From assembly GCF_001705235.1 (NCBI RefSeq), contig NZ_MCGV01000001.1:2666001-2730000 (forward strand): a DNA stretch of 64,000 nt, given 5' to 3'. Made by a program: the position numbers and the translations under genes. How positions within the stretch are numbered: position 1 is the first letter of the stretch; the number at the start of each line of letters is the position of its first letter. Positions 25,369 through 33,948 of this stretch are shown here, in pieces. The DNA comes from Clostridium pasteurianum (GTDB lineage: Bacteria > Bacillota > Clostridia > Clostridiales > Clostridiaceae). The notes under the pieces were generated by a model that saw only the letters and a list, made by a program, of their open reading frames with translations, ran no database searches and was not told where the DNA came from.

Positions 25369-27879
25369 CTATTGTGCAGGACTTGTGTAGTTAATATTAC
25401 AATTAAGTAAAGCATTTGCTAATGTAGTTTTATCTTCTGAACTTATCTGATTTTGAGCTAAATTAAGCCACTTTAGATTAATTAGGTTACTTAATAAAGA
25501 TACATTAGTAAGTTTGTTATCCATTAAGTTCAATTCTTGTAAGTTTGTTAGGTTTTGTATTGGAGTAATATTGTCTATTTTGTTAGAAGCCATGCTAAGA
25601 TATTTTAAGTTTGTTAAGTTTTTTAGTGGACTTATATCAGTTATTTGATTATAACCTAAGTCGAGATCTTGTAAATTTGTCAAGTTTTTTAGTGAACTTA
25701 TATCAGTAATGGTGGTACCACCTACACTTAATTCTTTTAGGTTTGTTAATTGACTTATTGGACTTAAGTCGGTTATGCTATTACTATATAACAAAAGCGT
25801 ATTTAAGTTAGTTAATTGACTTACTGGACTTATATCAGTTATTTTATTATTCTGTAAATCAATATATTTTAAGTTTGTTAAGCTTTTTAAACCATTTAAA
25901 GAACTTAAAGAATCCGATTCAGCGCTAAATTCACTTAGTTGAGTTAGATTTTGAACTACACTTATATCACTTATGTCACTATTGGAATCTATATATAGTG
26001 ATTTTAAATTTGTTAGGTTTTTCAAGGAACTTATATCACTAAGATTATTAGCAGCCAAGTTAAGAGTTTGTAAGTTAGTCAATTCGCCTAAGGAACTTAT
26101 ATCACTTATTTTATTTGCACTTAAATCTAGTTCTTGTAAATTAGTTAGTTCTTTTAAAGGACTAATGTCACTTAGAGTATTGTTTACAAGAGTAAGATGC
26201 TTTAAGTTTTTAAGCTCTTTTAGAGGACTAATATTACTCAATTCAGTTTTATTAGTATTATAAAGCTTAAAGGTATTTAAGTTTATTAAGTTTTCAATAC
26301 CGCTTAAATCTGTAACAGGTTTTGCTGTTTCTTCAAGATCAGTAATATTTACAACATCGCCTTTATATAAAGTGCCAGTTGGTTTATTTATTGCACTTCT
26401 TACTAAGCTTTCTAAATTTTTATCTTTAAAAGTTACTACATCTGAACTATTAGTAGGATTTACAGTAATATTACAAGTTGCAGTTTTACTTCCATCTTCT
26501 GAAGTTGCAGTAATAGTAGCGTTACCCTGTTTATTGCCAGTTACTTTACCTGTATTATCAACGGAAGCTATGCTGCTGTCAGAAGATGTCCAATTTACAT
26601 TTTTATTAGTTGCATTATCTGGTTTTATAGTTGCTGATAAGCTATCTGTATCACCAACATTTAAAGTATCCGAAGTTTTATTTAATGCAATTGAATCTAC
26701 AGGTACTTTCTTAACAAGCTTGATTCTGAGGGCTTCAACTCTAAGACCTTTACCATCAGTTCCAGCTTCAGCGCCATCACTGACCCAATCCTGCCATCCG
26801 ATATTCTGTACGTGTGCTTGATATTGTATTGAGTAGTCAGGCATATTATCTAGTTTTATTTGTAAAGCTTCAACTCTAAGACCTTTACCATCAGTCCCGG
26901 CTTCAGCGCCATTACTAACCCAATCTTGCCAACCAACGTTTTGAACATGAGCTCTGTAACTTATTTTAGCATTTGCTGGAGCATTTGAAAGTTTGATTTT
27001 AAAAGCTTCAACCCTTAGACCTTTACCGTCAGTTCCAACTTCGGCACCATCACTAACTGGATTTTGCCATCCGATATTTTGTACATGAGCTGAGTATTGC
27101 ACTTCAGGATCAGCAGGAGTTACAGTAATGATACAAGTAGCAGTTTTGCAGCCATCATGAGAAGTAGCTGTGATTTGAGAAGTTCCTACGCCATTTGCAG
27201 TAACTTTACCATTAGAATCAATAGAAGCTACATTCGAATCAGAAGAAGCCCAGGTTACATTCTGATCAGTAGTATCTGATGGAGTAAAGTTTGCAGTTAG
27301 ATTATCTGTTTGTCCTACTTTTAAAGTTTGGTCACCTTTGCTTATGGCAATAGAAGTTGGATGTGTTTTTTTAACTATTTTAATTTCAAGAGCTTCAACT
27401 CTAAGACCCTTACCATCAGTACCAGCTTCAGCACCATCACTAACCCAATCCTGCCAGCCAATGTTTTGAACATGAGCACGATATTGAACTGAATATTCAT
27501 CAAGATTTTTAAGTTTTATTTTCAAAGCCTCAACTCTAAGACCTTTACCATCAGTTCCGGCTTCAGCGCCATCACTGGACAAGGTTTGCCACCCAATATT
27601 TTGAACATGAGCACAGTAAGTTATACCGGCATCTGCTGGTGCGTTAACAAGTTTAATCTTAAGAGCTTCAACTCTAAGACCTTTACCATCAGTTCCAGCT
27701 TCAGTTCCATCACTAACCCAATTCTGCCAGCCAATATTTTGAACATGAGCACTATAAGTTATTCCAATAGTGGTAGTATCAGTAGTGGCTGCTTTGTATG
27801 TATATGAAGAATTAAATACAAAAGGCAGTGAAAAAGCCATAAAAGCAGTAAATAAGTACTTAAATTTAAATCTTTTCAA
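25369..27879 (-). CDS. Secreted ChW-repeat / Big2 / leucine-rich-repeat surface protein 1
   Basis: About 836 residues from a TTG start at 27879, which lies 6 nt after GGGAGGG; the upstream in-frame ATG at 27903 overlaps that site. Signal peptide (KRFKFKYLFTAFMAFSLPF), three ~45-residue ChW repeats (AHVQNIGWQ...DGKGLRVEALKIKL), a Big2 Ig-like domain, three more ChW repeats, a second Big2, then about 13 LRRs of 22 residues (LTNLQELDLSANKISDISSL). ChW repeats are characteristic of secreted C. acetobutylicum proteins; LRRs here resemble internalin-type adhesins. Role in cell-surface interaction is inferred. Close duplicate of the gene at 28224-30749. Confidence 0.85.
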   Translation of the reverse strand: MKRFKFKYLFTAFMAFSLPFVFNSSYTYKAATTDTTTIGITYSAHVQNIGWQNWVSDGTEAGTDGKGLRVEALKIKLVNAPADAGITYCAHVQNIGWQTLSSDGAEAGTDGKGLRVEALKIKLKNLDEYSVQYRAHVQNIGWQDWVSDGAEAGTDGKGLRVEALEIKIVKKTHPTSIAISKGDQTLKVGQTDNLTANFTPSDTTDQNVTWASSDSNVASIDSNGKVTANGVGTSQITATSHDGCKTATCIITVTPADPEVQYSAHVQNIGWQNPVSDGAEVGTDGKGLRVEAFKIKLSNAPANAKISYRAHVQNVGWQDWVSNGAEAGTDGKGLRVEALQIKLDNMPDYSIQYQAHVQNIGWQDWVSDGAEAGTDGKGLRVEALRIKLVKKVPVDSIALNKTSDTLNVGDTDSLSATIKPDNATNKNVNWTSSDSSIASVDNTGKVTGNKQGNATITATSEDGSKTATCNITVNPTNSSDVVTFKDKNLESLVRSAINKPTGTLYKGDVVNITDLEETAKPVTDLSGIENLINLNTFKLYNTNKTELSNISPLKELKNLKHLTLVNNTLSDISPLKELTNLQELDLSANKISDISSLGELTNLQTLNLAANNLSDISSLKNLTNLKSLYIDSNSDISDISVVQNLTQLSEFSAESDSLSSLNGLKSLTNLKYIDLQNNKITDISPVSQLTNLNTLLLYSNSITDLSPISQLTNLKELSVGGTTITDISSLKNLTNLQDLDLGYNQITDISPLKNLTNLKYLSMASNKIDNITPIQNLTNLQELNLMDNKLTNVSLLSNLINLKWLNLAQNQISSEDKTTLANALLNCNINYTSPAQ

Positions 27880-27985
27880 TTGTATCCCTCCCATTAAATT
27901 CATGTATAGTATAATTATAGCACAAAGGTAATTTTGAGATTATATAAATATTGTAAGATAGGTTACTATAAATTCTGAAATGTTA

Positions 27986-28132
27986 ATACGTGATGCGGAT
28001 TTGATACTTGTTATGAATCACGGTTCTATAATAGAGCAGGGAAATCACAAGGAGCTTTTAGCTAAAAATAGATTTTACGCTGATCTTTATAACAGCTAGT
28101 TTACAGGCGGAAGTAATGAAGAGGTAGGCTAA
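27986..28132 (+). pseudogene. Duplicated 3' fragment of ABC exporter subunit 2
   Basis: About 147 bases nearly identical to 25131-25277, the last 48 codons of the exporter gene including the stop. Differences include a CAG to TAG change giving a premature stop (28095-28097) and a GGA to AGA change. No start, no promoter; clearly a by-product of the tandem duplication that produced the second ChW gene. Confidence 0.9.
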
Positions 28133-28135
28133 ATA

Positions 28136-28188
28136 AATAGGGTGTCGCATTGGCATAATAAATACGCTAATGCGGCACCCTATTTTTA
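28136..28188. terminator. Duplicated terminator downstream of ChW protein 2
   Basis: Copy of the hairpin at 25281-25333: stem 28136-28153 with 28167-28184 followed by T5. Duplicated along with the exporter fragment; now serves the minus-strand ChW gene. Confidence 0.85.
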
Positions 28189-28223
28189 GTAGTTACATAA
28201 GTTGTGTACAAATACAAGCATTA

Positions 28224-30749
28224 CTATTGTGCAGAACTTGTGTAGTAAATATGACAATTAGGTAAAGCATTTGCTAATGTAGTTTTATCTTCTGAATTTA
28301 TCTGGTTTTGAATTAAATTAAGCCACTGTAGATTAATTAGTCTACTTAATAAAGCTACATTAGTAAGCTTGTTATCCCTTAAGTCCAATTCTTGTAAGTT
28401 TGTTAAGTTTTGTATTGGAGCGATATTGTCTATTTTATTGGAAGCCATACGAAGAGATTTTAAGTTTGTTAAGTTTTTTAGTGGACTTATATCAGTTATT
28501 TCATTACCCTCTAGATCAAGATCTTGCAAATTAGTTAAGTCTTTTAGTGGACTTATATCAGTAAGGTTGGGACCACCTGCGACGAATTCTTTTAGGTTTG
28601 TTAATTTACTTACTGGACTTATGTCAATTATGTCATTACTATCTAGCAAAAGCGTATTTAAATTAGTTAACCCACTTAATGGACTTATATCAGTTATTTC
28701 ATTATTTCGCAAATCAAGATCCTGTAAATTTGTTAAGTGCTTTAAAGCATTTAAAGAACTTAAAGAACACGTTACAGCGCTAAATTTATTTAGTTGAGTT
28801 AGATTTTGAATTACACTTATGTCACTTATGCCCCTATTGGCATCTAAATATAGTGATTTTAAATTTGTTAGGCTTTTCAAGGCACTTATATCACTAAGCT
28901 TATTAACGCCTAAGTTAAGGTCTTGCAAGTTAGTTAATCCACTTATTGGACTTATATCACTTATGCTGTTGTCACCTAAATCTAGTTCCTGTAAATTAGT
29001 TAGTTCCTTTAAAGCGCTAATGTCACTTATAGTATTGTTTACAAGAATAAGATGCTTCAAGTTTTTAAGCCCTTTTAGAGGACTAATATCATTCAATTCA
29101 GTGTTATCATGATTAATAAGCTTAAAAGTATCTAACTTTGTTAAGTTTTCAATACCACTTAAATCTGTAATCTTTTTTTCTCTTTCTTCAACTTCAAGAT
29201 CAGTAATATTTGCAACATCTTTTTTATATAAAGTGCCAGTTGGTTTATTTATTGCACTTCTTACTAGTCTTTCTAATTCTGGATCTTTAAAAGTTACTAC
29301 ATCTGAATTATTAGTAGGATTTACAGTAATATTACAAGTTGCAGTTTTGTTACCATCTTCTGAAGTCGCAGCAATAGTAACAGTACCCTCCTTATTGCCA
29401 GTTACTTTACCTGTATTATCAACGGAAGCTATGCTGCTATCAGAAGAAGCCCATGTTACATTTTTATTACTTGCATTATCTGGTTTTATAGTTGCTGATA
29501 AATTATCCGTATCACCAACATTTAAAGTATCTGAAGTTTTATTTAATGCAATTGAATCTACATGTACTGCAGGTACTTTCTTAACAAGTTTAATTCTGAG
29601 GGCTTCAACTCTAAGACCTTTACCATCAGTACCAGCTTCTGCGCCATCGCTAACCCAATCCTGCCAGCCTATATTTTGTACATGTGCTTGATATTGTATT
29701 GAGTAGTCAGGCATATTATCTAGTTTTATCTGTAAAGCTTCAACTCTAAGACCTTTACCATCAGTACCAGCTTCTGCGCCATTACTAACCCAATCTTGCC
29801 AGCCAACGTTTTGAACATGAGCTCTGTAACTTATTTTAGCATTTGCTGGAGCATTTGAAAGTTTGATTTTAAAAGCTTCAACTCTGAGACCTTTACCGTC
29901 AGTTCCAACTTCAGCGCCGTCACTAGCTGGATTTTGCCATCCGATATTTTGTACATGAGCTGAGTATTGCACTTCAGGATCGGCAGGAGTTACAGTAATG
30001 ATACAAGTAGCGGTTTTGCAGCCATCATGAGAAGTAGCTGTAATTTGAGAAGTTCCTACGCCATTTGCAGTAACTTTACCATTAGAATCAATAGAAGCTA
30101 CGTTTGGATCAGAAGAAGCCCAAGTTACATTCTGATCAGTAGTATCTGCTGGAGTAAAGTTTGCAGTTAGGTTATCTGTTTGTCCTACTTTTAAAGTCTG
30201 GTCACCTTTGCTTATGGCAATAGAAGTTGGATGCGTTTTTTTAACTATTTTAATTTCAATAGCTTCAACTCTAAGACCCTTACCATCAGTCCCAGCTTCA
30301 GCTCCATCACTAACCCAATCTTGCCAGCCAATGTTTTGAACATGAGCACGATATTGAACTGAATATTCATCAAGATTTTTAAGCTTGATTTTCAAAGCTT
30401 CAACTCTAAGACCTTTACCATCAGTCCCAGCTTCAGCTCCATCACTGGACAAGGTTTGCCAGCCAATATTTTGCACATGAGCACAGTAAGTTATACCGGC
30501 ATCTGCTGGTGCGTTAACAAGTTTAATTTTAAGAGCCTCAACTCTAAAACCTTTACCATCAGTACCAGCCTCAGCGCCATCATTAACCCAATTCTGCCAG
30601 CCAATATTTTGAACATGGGCACTATAAGTTACTCCAATAGTGCTAGTATCAGTAGCAGCTGCTTTATATGTATATGAAGAATTAAATATAAAAAGTAGTG
30701 AAAAAGCCATAAAAACAGCAAATAAGTACTTAAGTTTAAATTTTTTCAA
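28224..30749 (-). CDS. Secreted ChW-repeat / Big2 / leucine-rich-repeat surface protein 2
   Basis: About 841 residues from TTG 30749, 6 nt after GGGGGG. Same domain order as protein 1: signal peptide, 3 ChW, Big2, 3 ChW, Big2, LRRs. The ChW and Big2 parts are almost identical between the two copies, while the LRRs differ at many exposed positions, and a short AVH insertion precedes the second Big2. That suggests diversification of the ligand-binding part after duplication. The promoter is expected in 30774-30850. Binding partner unknown. Confidence 0.85.
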   Translation of the reverse strand: MKKFKLKYLFAVFMAFSLLFIFNSSYTYKAAATDTSTIGVTYSAHVQNIGWQNWVNDGAEAGTDGKGFRVEALKIKLVNAPADAGITYCAHVQNIGWQTLSSDGAEAGTDGKGLRVEALKIKLKNLDEYSVQYRAHVQNIGWQDWVSDGAEAGTDGKGLRVEAIEIKIVKKTHPTSIAISKGDQTLKVGQTDNLTANFTPADTTDQNVTWASSDPNVASIDSNGKVTANGVGTSQITATSHDGCKTATCIITVTPADPEVQYSAHVQNIGWQNPASDGAEVGTDGKGLRVEAFKIKLSNAPANAKISYRAHVQNVGWQDWVSNGAEAGTDGKGLRVEALQIKLDNMPDYSIQYQAHVQNIGWQDWVSDGAEAGTDGKGLRVEALRIKLVKKVPAVHVDSIALNKTSDTLNVGDTDNLSATIKPDNASNKNVTWASSDSSIASVDNTGKVTGNKEGTVTIAATSEDGNKTATCNITVNPTNNSDVVTFKDPELERLVRSAINKPTGTLYKKDVANITDLEVEEREKKITDLSGIENLTKLDTFKLINHDNTELNDISPLKGLKNLKHLILVNNTISDISALKELTNLQELDLGDNSISDISPISGLTNLQDLNLGVNKLSDISALKSLTNLKSLYLDANRGISDISVIQNLTQLNKFSAVTCSLSSLNALKHLTNLQDLDLRNNEITDISPLSGLTNLNTLLLDSNDIIDISPVSKLTNLKEFVAGGPNLTDISPLKDLTNLQDLDLEGNEITDISPLKNLTNLKSLRMASNKIDNIAPIQNLTNLQELDLRDNKLTNVALLSRLINLQWLNLIQNQINSEDKTTLANALPNCHIYYTSSAQ

Positions 30750-30866
30750 TTGTATCCCCCCTAAAAATTGCATACTATGTAATTATATCATAAAAATAGT
30801 CACAAGATTACCTAAATACTGGTAAAAATATTTTAAAGAAAGATATAGAGAATATTGATTGCTGAT

Positions 30867-30914
30867 TTGACAATAAACATAAAAGTGATATCCTAAAATG
30901 AGTAAATACTCATT
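30867..30914 (+). promoter_or_regulatory. tetR promoter and TetR operator
   Basis: TTGACA (30867-30872), a 16-nt spacer, then TATCCT (30889-30894). The palindrome AATGAGTA-AA-TACTCATT (30897-30914) starts 2 nt after the -10 box. A related site with matching promoter context lies at 32326-32375, so this is probably the TetR autoregulatory operator. Confidence 0.75.
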
Positions 30915-30922
30915 TATATAAG

Positions 30923-31004
30923 AAGGGAGGAGAGAATCTTAATTATAAGGTTTCTAGATACAGTTGTTAAACTATAAACCATATAAAGATTCTCGCTTGT
31001 TATG
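30923..31004 (+). promoter_or_regulatory. Split ribosome-binding site: SD, hairpin, AUG
   Basis: AAGGGAGG (30923-30930) is about 71 nt from the tetR ATG. GAGAATCTT (30932-30940) pairs with AAGATTCTC (30986-30994), continued by GGTTT/AAACC and an apical AGTT-GTTA-AACT. With the hairpin folded, the SD ends 8 nt from the ATG. No SD lies directly before the ATG, and an in-frame TAA at 30984-30986 excludes an upstream start. Confidence 0.65.
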
Positions 31005-31616
31005 GCAAGAAAAGCAGCGGAAGATAGGGAAAAGGATATAATGGAAGCGGCAATTAAGATTTTTTCTGAAAAGGGATATAATGCGGCTACCACAAGTGAA
31101 ATATCAAAAGAAGCAGGAATAGCCGAAGGAACTTTATTTAGGTATTTTAAAAATAAAAAGGCACTTCTTGCTAAAATAATAATGTTTTCATCTAAAGTTA
31201 TAGGAAAAAGTATAATAACAGATAGATTAAATAAAATTATAGAAAAAAACAAAGATAAAGACATAAAAGAAATATTAAAATTGATTATACTCGATAGGAT
31301 TGACTTGTTAGAAAAAAATAAGAAAATATTTAAAATTGTGGTTACGGAAATTCAATATCAAGAGGATTTGAAAGAAGCATTTGTGAACAATATAATTTTT
31401 GCAGTTAAGGATATGGCTTATGGTTATATTGAACATAATGCGGAGATAAAAGAAAAACTTAAAGATTTGGATCTGATGGTAGTAGGAAGGACTTTAATTG
31501 GTTCTGTAATAATGCTTGTTATGCAGGAAGAATTTTTCCCAAATCTAATTAAAGTAGACAGAGAAGTGCAGGTAGAGCAAATGGTTGAAATGTTTCTTCA
31601 TGGACTGCTGAGGTGA
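31002..31616 (+). CDS. TetR-family regulator
   Basis: 204 residues. N-terminal HTH: DIMEAAIKIFSEKGYNAATT, then SEISKEAGIAEGTLFRYFKNKKALL (about residues 28-52), a textbook TetR recognition module. The C-terminal ligand and dimer domain is not diagnostic. It is followed after a repeat cluster by an HlyD/ABC efflux operon whose promoter carries a similar palindrome, so TetR probably represses both. The translation start depends on the split ribosome site described at 30923-31004. Confidence 0.9.
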   Translation: MARKAAEDREKDIMEAAIKIFSEKGYNAATTSEISKEAGIAEGTLFRYFKNKKALLAKIIMFSSKVIGKSIITDRLNKIIEKNKDKDIKEILKLIILDRIDLLEKNKKIFKIVVTEIQYQEDLKEAFVNNIIFAVKDMAYGYIEHNAEIKEKLKDLDLMVVGRTLIGSVIMLVMQEEFFPNLIKVDREVQVEQMVEMFLHGLLR

Positions 31617-31857
31617 AGTAACAGTATTTTGAAACATTAAATAAAGCTCATAAGACTAAGCCCCAAATAATGAAAATACTAAGAAATTTTAATAACTCGC
31701 TGGGAAGATTACTCAGACAAATTAAAATTACTAAGTATTTTCATTATTTGGGGCAAAGTCTTATTGAGCTTTATTTAAACAGTTTCCAAAATACTGTTAC
31801 TCGCATAGAAGGTAGATGCAAGGAAGATTTTCTTCCGCTCCACTACCGAAAATCCGA
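31617..31857 (+). repeat. Element A copy 6 plus C hairpin (forward)
   Basis: Begins at the first base after the tetR stop: AGTAACAGTATTTTG pairs with CCAAAATACTGTTACT (ending 31802). Inner arms AAGCCCCAAATAATGAAAATAC / GTATTTTCATTATTTGGGGC are specific to this copy. Loop AACTCGCTGGGAAGATTACTCAGACA. C hairpin GATTTTC-TTCCGCTCCACTACC-GAAAATC at 31828-31856. Confidence 0.85.
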
Positions 31858-31874
31858 ATTAAAAGCTCATATAA

Positions 31875-32076
31875 AATAGGGCTACAAAATAATAAAAATC
31901 CTAAGAAGTTTCAATAACTCGCTGAAAAGAAGCTCAGACAGATTGAAACATCTAAGTCTTTTTATAATTTCAAGCAAAGTCTTATTGAGTTTTATTTAAA
32001 CAGTTTCCAAAATACTGTTACTTCGCATAGAGGTAAAAGCAAGGAAGATTTTCTTCCGCTCCACTGCAGAAGATCC
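31875..32076 (+). repeat. Element A copy 7 (left arm shortened) plus C hairpin
   Basis: Inner portion AATAACTCGCTG ... GCTCAGACAGATT is intact. The right arm ends CCAAAATACTGTTACTTC, as in copy 6, but the left outer arm is missing. C hairpin at about 32046-32075 (GGAAGATTTTCTTCCGCTCC ...). Confidence 0.75.
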
Positions 32077-32093
32077 AAATTAAAAGCTCATAT

Positions 32094-32208
32094 AAAATAG
32101 GGATACAAAATATTATTGAGTTTTTTTAAATTGTTACTTCATCAATGTTAATTCATTTTTCGAGTAAAACAAGGAAAAAATTCATCCGTGCCTACGGAAT
32201 TTTAGGTA
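32094..32208 (+). repeat. Element A copy 8 remnant plus C hairpin
   Basis: Only the right outer arm (TTTTTTTAAATTGTTACTTC, ATCAATGTTAATTCA) remains, followed by C sequence AAATTCATCCGTGCCTACGG. Three elements in series (31617-32208) fill the gap between tetR and the efflux operon; no gene is seen in it. Confidence 0.65.
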
Positions 32209-32325
32209 TCAATTGTATAGATTAAATTAGTAAATAGATGATTTACTTTGATATATATTATTTGATTTTTAAATAAGTTAACGTATTAGTCATCTTTAAT
32301 TTTTTAGTAATAGAATCATACATGA

Positions 32326-32375
32326 TTGACAAAATAATATAAAGTGATATATTAATAAGTGAGTGCTCACTCATT
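32326..32375 (+). promoter_or_regulatory. Efflux operon promoter with TetR operator
   Basis: TTGACA (32326-32331), a 16-nt spacer, then TATATT (32348-32353). The 18-nt site AGTGAGTGCTCACTCATT (32358-32375) matches the tetR operator at 13 of 18 positions, including TGAGT and ACTCATT. Both promoters also share AAAGTGATAT before the -10, pointing to co-regulation. Confidence 0.75.
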
Positions 32376-32409
32376 AATTAAAATGTTGAATAAAAAGGAG
32401 ATGTATATT

Positions 32410-33153
32410 ATGAAGTATAAAAGTGCTGCGGTTATAATCATTGGAATTTTAAGTTTAAGTTTAACAGCTTGCACTACCGATAAAGCAGATAGTAATAAGT
32501 ACACGGGAACAATTGAATGTAACAGTTACTATATAACTTCAGAGGTTGCAGGGAAAATTGATAAGGTAAATGTATCAGAAGGGGATAAAGTAAAAAAGGA
32601 TGATGTGACTTTTAATATAAATTCTGAGGCTTATAATATACAAAAGAATCAAGCAGATGCAGAAGTGGAGGCAGCAGAGGCAACTAAGGATAGTTTACCT
32701 GATAATGCGCCGGATAATACTAAAAAGCAGGCTGATGCGAAACTTAAGGAAGCTAATGCGGCTCTAGATTTAGCTAATTTAAATATAGGGAAATGTGATG
32801 TTAAGAGTCCAGGGGATGGTGTAGTATCTGAAGTTCTTGTAAATAGTGGAGAAGTGATAAATCAAGGTGGCAATCTTGCTAAGGTTTTAGATATTGATAA
32901 TAGGTATATAAAGGTATATGTTGAACAGTCTAAGAGGGATAAGGTTAAGTTAAATGATAAATTGAATATTTATTACAATGATAAAAATGTGGGAAAAGGT
33001 ACAGTCTCTTACATATCACCACAAGCGGAATTCACACCTAAAAATACTGAAACCAAGAGTGATAAAGAGGAAACAGTGTTTGAAGTGAAAGTTAAAGTAG
33101 ATAATAACCTAGACTATTCTCCAGGGACACTAATGGATGTGGAGATAAAGTAG
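32410..33153 (+). CDS. HlyD-like membrane-fusion lipoprotein of an ABC efflux system
   Basis: 247 residues from ATG 32410 after AAAAGGAG; the longer open frame from 32359 runs through the operator and is rejected. Signal peptide with lipobox LTAC (Cys about 20). Biotinyl-lipoyl half-motifs (GKIDKVNVSEGDKVKKDD and SPGDGVVSEVLVNSGEVI) flank a short helical hairpin, followed by a beta-barrel domain (KVYVEQSKRDKVKLND). Acts outside the membrane with the ABC pair that follows 11 nt downstream. Similar operons (YbhGFSR type) export drugs. Confidence 0.85.
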   Translation: MKYKSAAVIIIGILSLSLTACTTDKADSNKYTGTIECNSYYITSEVAGKIDKVNVSEGDKVKKDDVTFNINSEAYNIQKNQADAEVEAAEATKDSLPDNAPDNTKKQADAKLKEANAALDLANLNIGKCDVKSPGDGVVSEVLVNSGEVINQGGNLAKVLDIDNRYIKVYVEQSKRDKVKLNDKLNIYYNDKNVGKGTVSYISPQAEFTPKNTETKSDKEETVFEVKVKVDNNLDYSPGTLMDVEIK

Positions 33154-33164
33154 GAGGGGTAAAA

Positions 33165-33947
33165 ATGGATGCTATTGAAATAAAGGGACTTACGAAAAAA
33201 TTCGGAAATTATACAGCTGTAGACAATATAAGTTTTAATGTGCCTAAAGGTAAGATATATGGCTTTATTGGACCTAATGGCTCTGGAAAATCTACTACCA
33301 TTAAAATGCTCTGCGGTGTTTTAACGCCAACAGCAGGAACAGCATATGTTCTTGGATATGATGTAAGGAAAGACAGAGATAAGATAAAGGCTAAAATAGG
33401 ATATATGTCTCAAAAATTTAGCTTATATGAAGATTTAACTGTAGATGAAAATTTAAATTTTTATTCTGGAATTTATGGACTTAAAAAAGCTAAAAGAGAA
33501 GAAATGAAAAAATATATAGTGAGTATGGCTGGACTCAATGGAAGGGAACATGTAATTACGGGGAATTTGTCTGGTGGCTGGAAGCAGAGATTAGCTCTTG
33601 GGTGTGCTTTGATTCATAAACCTGAAATTCTAGTCCTTGATGAGCCAACTTCTGCTGTTGATCCTGTGTCTAGAAGAATTTTCTGGCAAATGATATATAC
33701 ACTTTCACGTGAAGGTATTACGGTTCTTGTAACAACTCACTATATGGATGAAGCAGAAAGCTGTGATATGCTAGCTTTTATATTTGATAGCAAGCTCATG
33801 ACTACAGGTTCTCCTAGGGAGCTTATAGAAAGGGAAAAAGTAAATAACCTAGAAGATGTGTTTATAAAATATGTGGAAGAAACTACCCATCAAAAGGTTG
33901 AAAATTCTTTCAATGAACTTAAACAAATGATAGGGAAGGAGGAATAA
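33165..33947 (+). CDS. ABC efflux ATP-binding protein (DrrA/YbhF-like)
   Basis: 260 residues. Walker A GPNGSGKST (about 36-44), Q-loop MSQKFSLYEDLT, signature NLSGGWKQRLALGCALIHKP (Trp in place of the last Gln of LSGGQ, common in this subfamily), Walker B LVLDEPTSAVD, H-loop TTHYMDEAE. Powers export through the permease beginning 2 nt after its stop. Confidence 0.9.
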   Translation: MDAIEIKGLTKKFGNYTAVDNISFNVPKGKIYGFIGPNGSGKSTTIKMLCGVLTPTAGTAYVLGYDVRKDRDKIKAKIGYMSQKFSLYEDLTVDENLNFYSGIYGLKKAKREEMKKYIVSMAGLNGREHVITGNLSGGWKQRLALGCALIHKPEILVLDEPTSAVDPVSRRIFWQMIYTLSREGITVLVTTHYMDEAESCDMLAFIFDSKLMTTGSPRELIEREKVNNLEDVFIKYVEETTHQKVENSFNELKQMIGKEE

Positions 33948-33948
33948 C

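Noticed and set aside
26372-30677. Several open frames on the plus strand opposite the ChW/LRR genes
   Set aside because: They are antisense shadows of the repetitive coding sequence; all repeat with the ChW or LRR period and lack ribosome sites.
32359-32409. N-terminal extension of the HlyD-like protein starting at GTG 32359
   Set aside because: The extension overlaps the TetR operator; a proper SD precedes ATG 32410, which starts a normal lipoprotein signal peptide.
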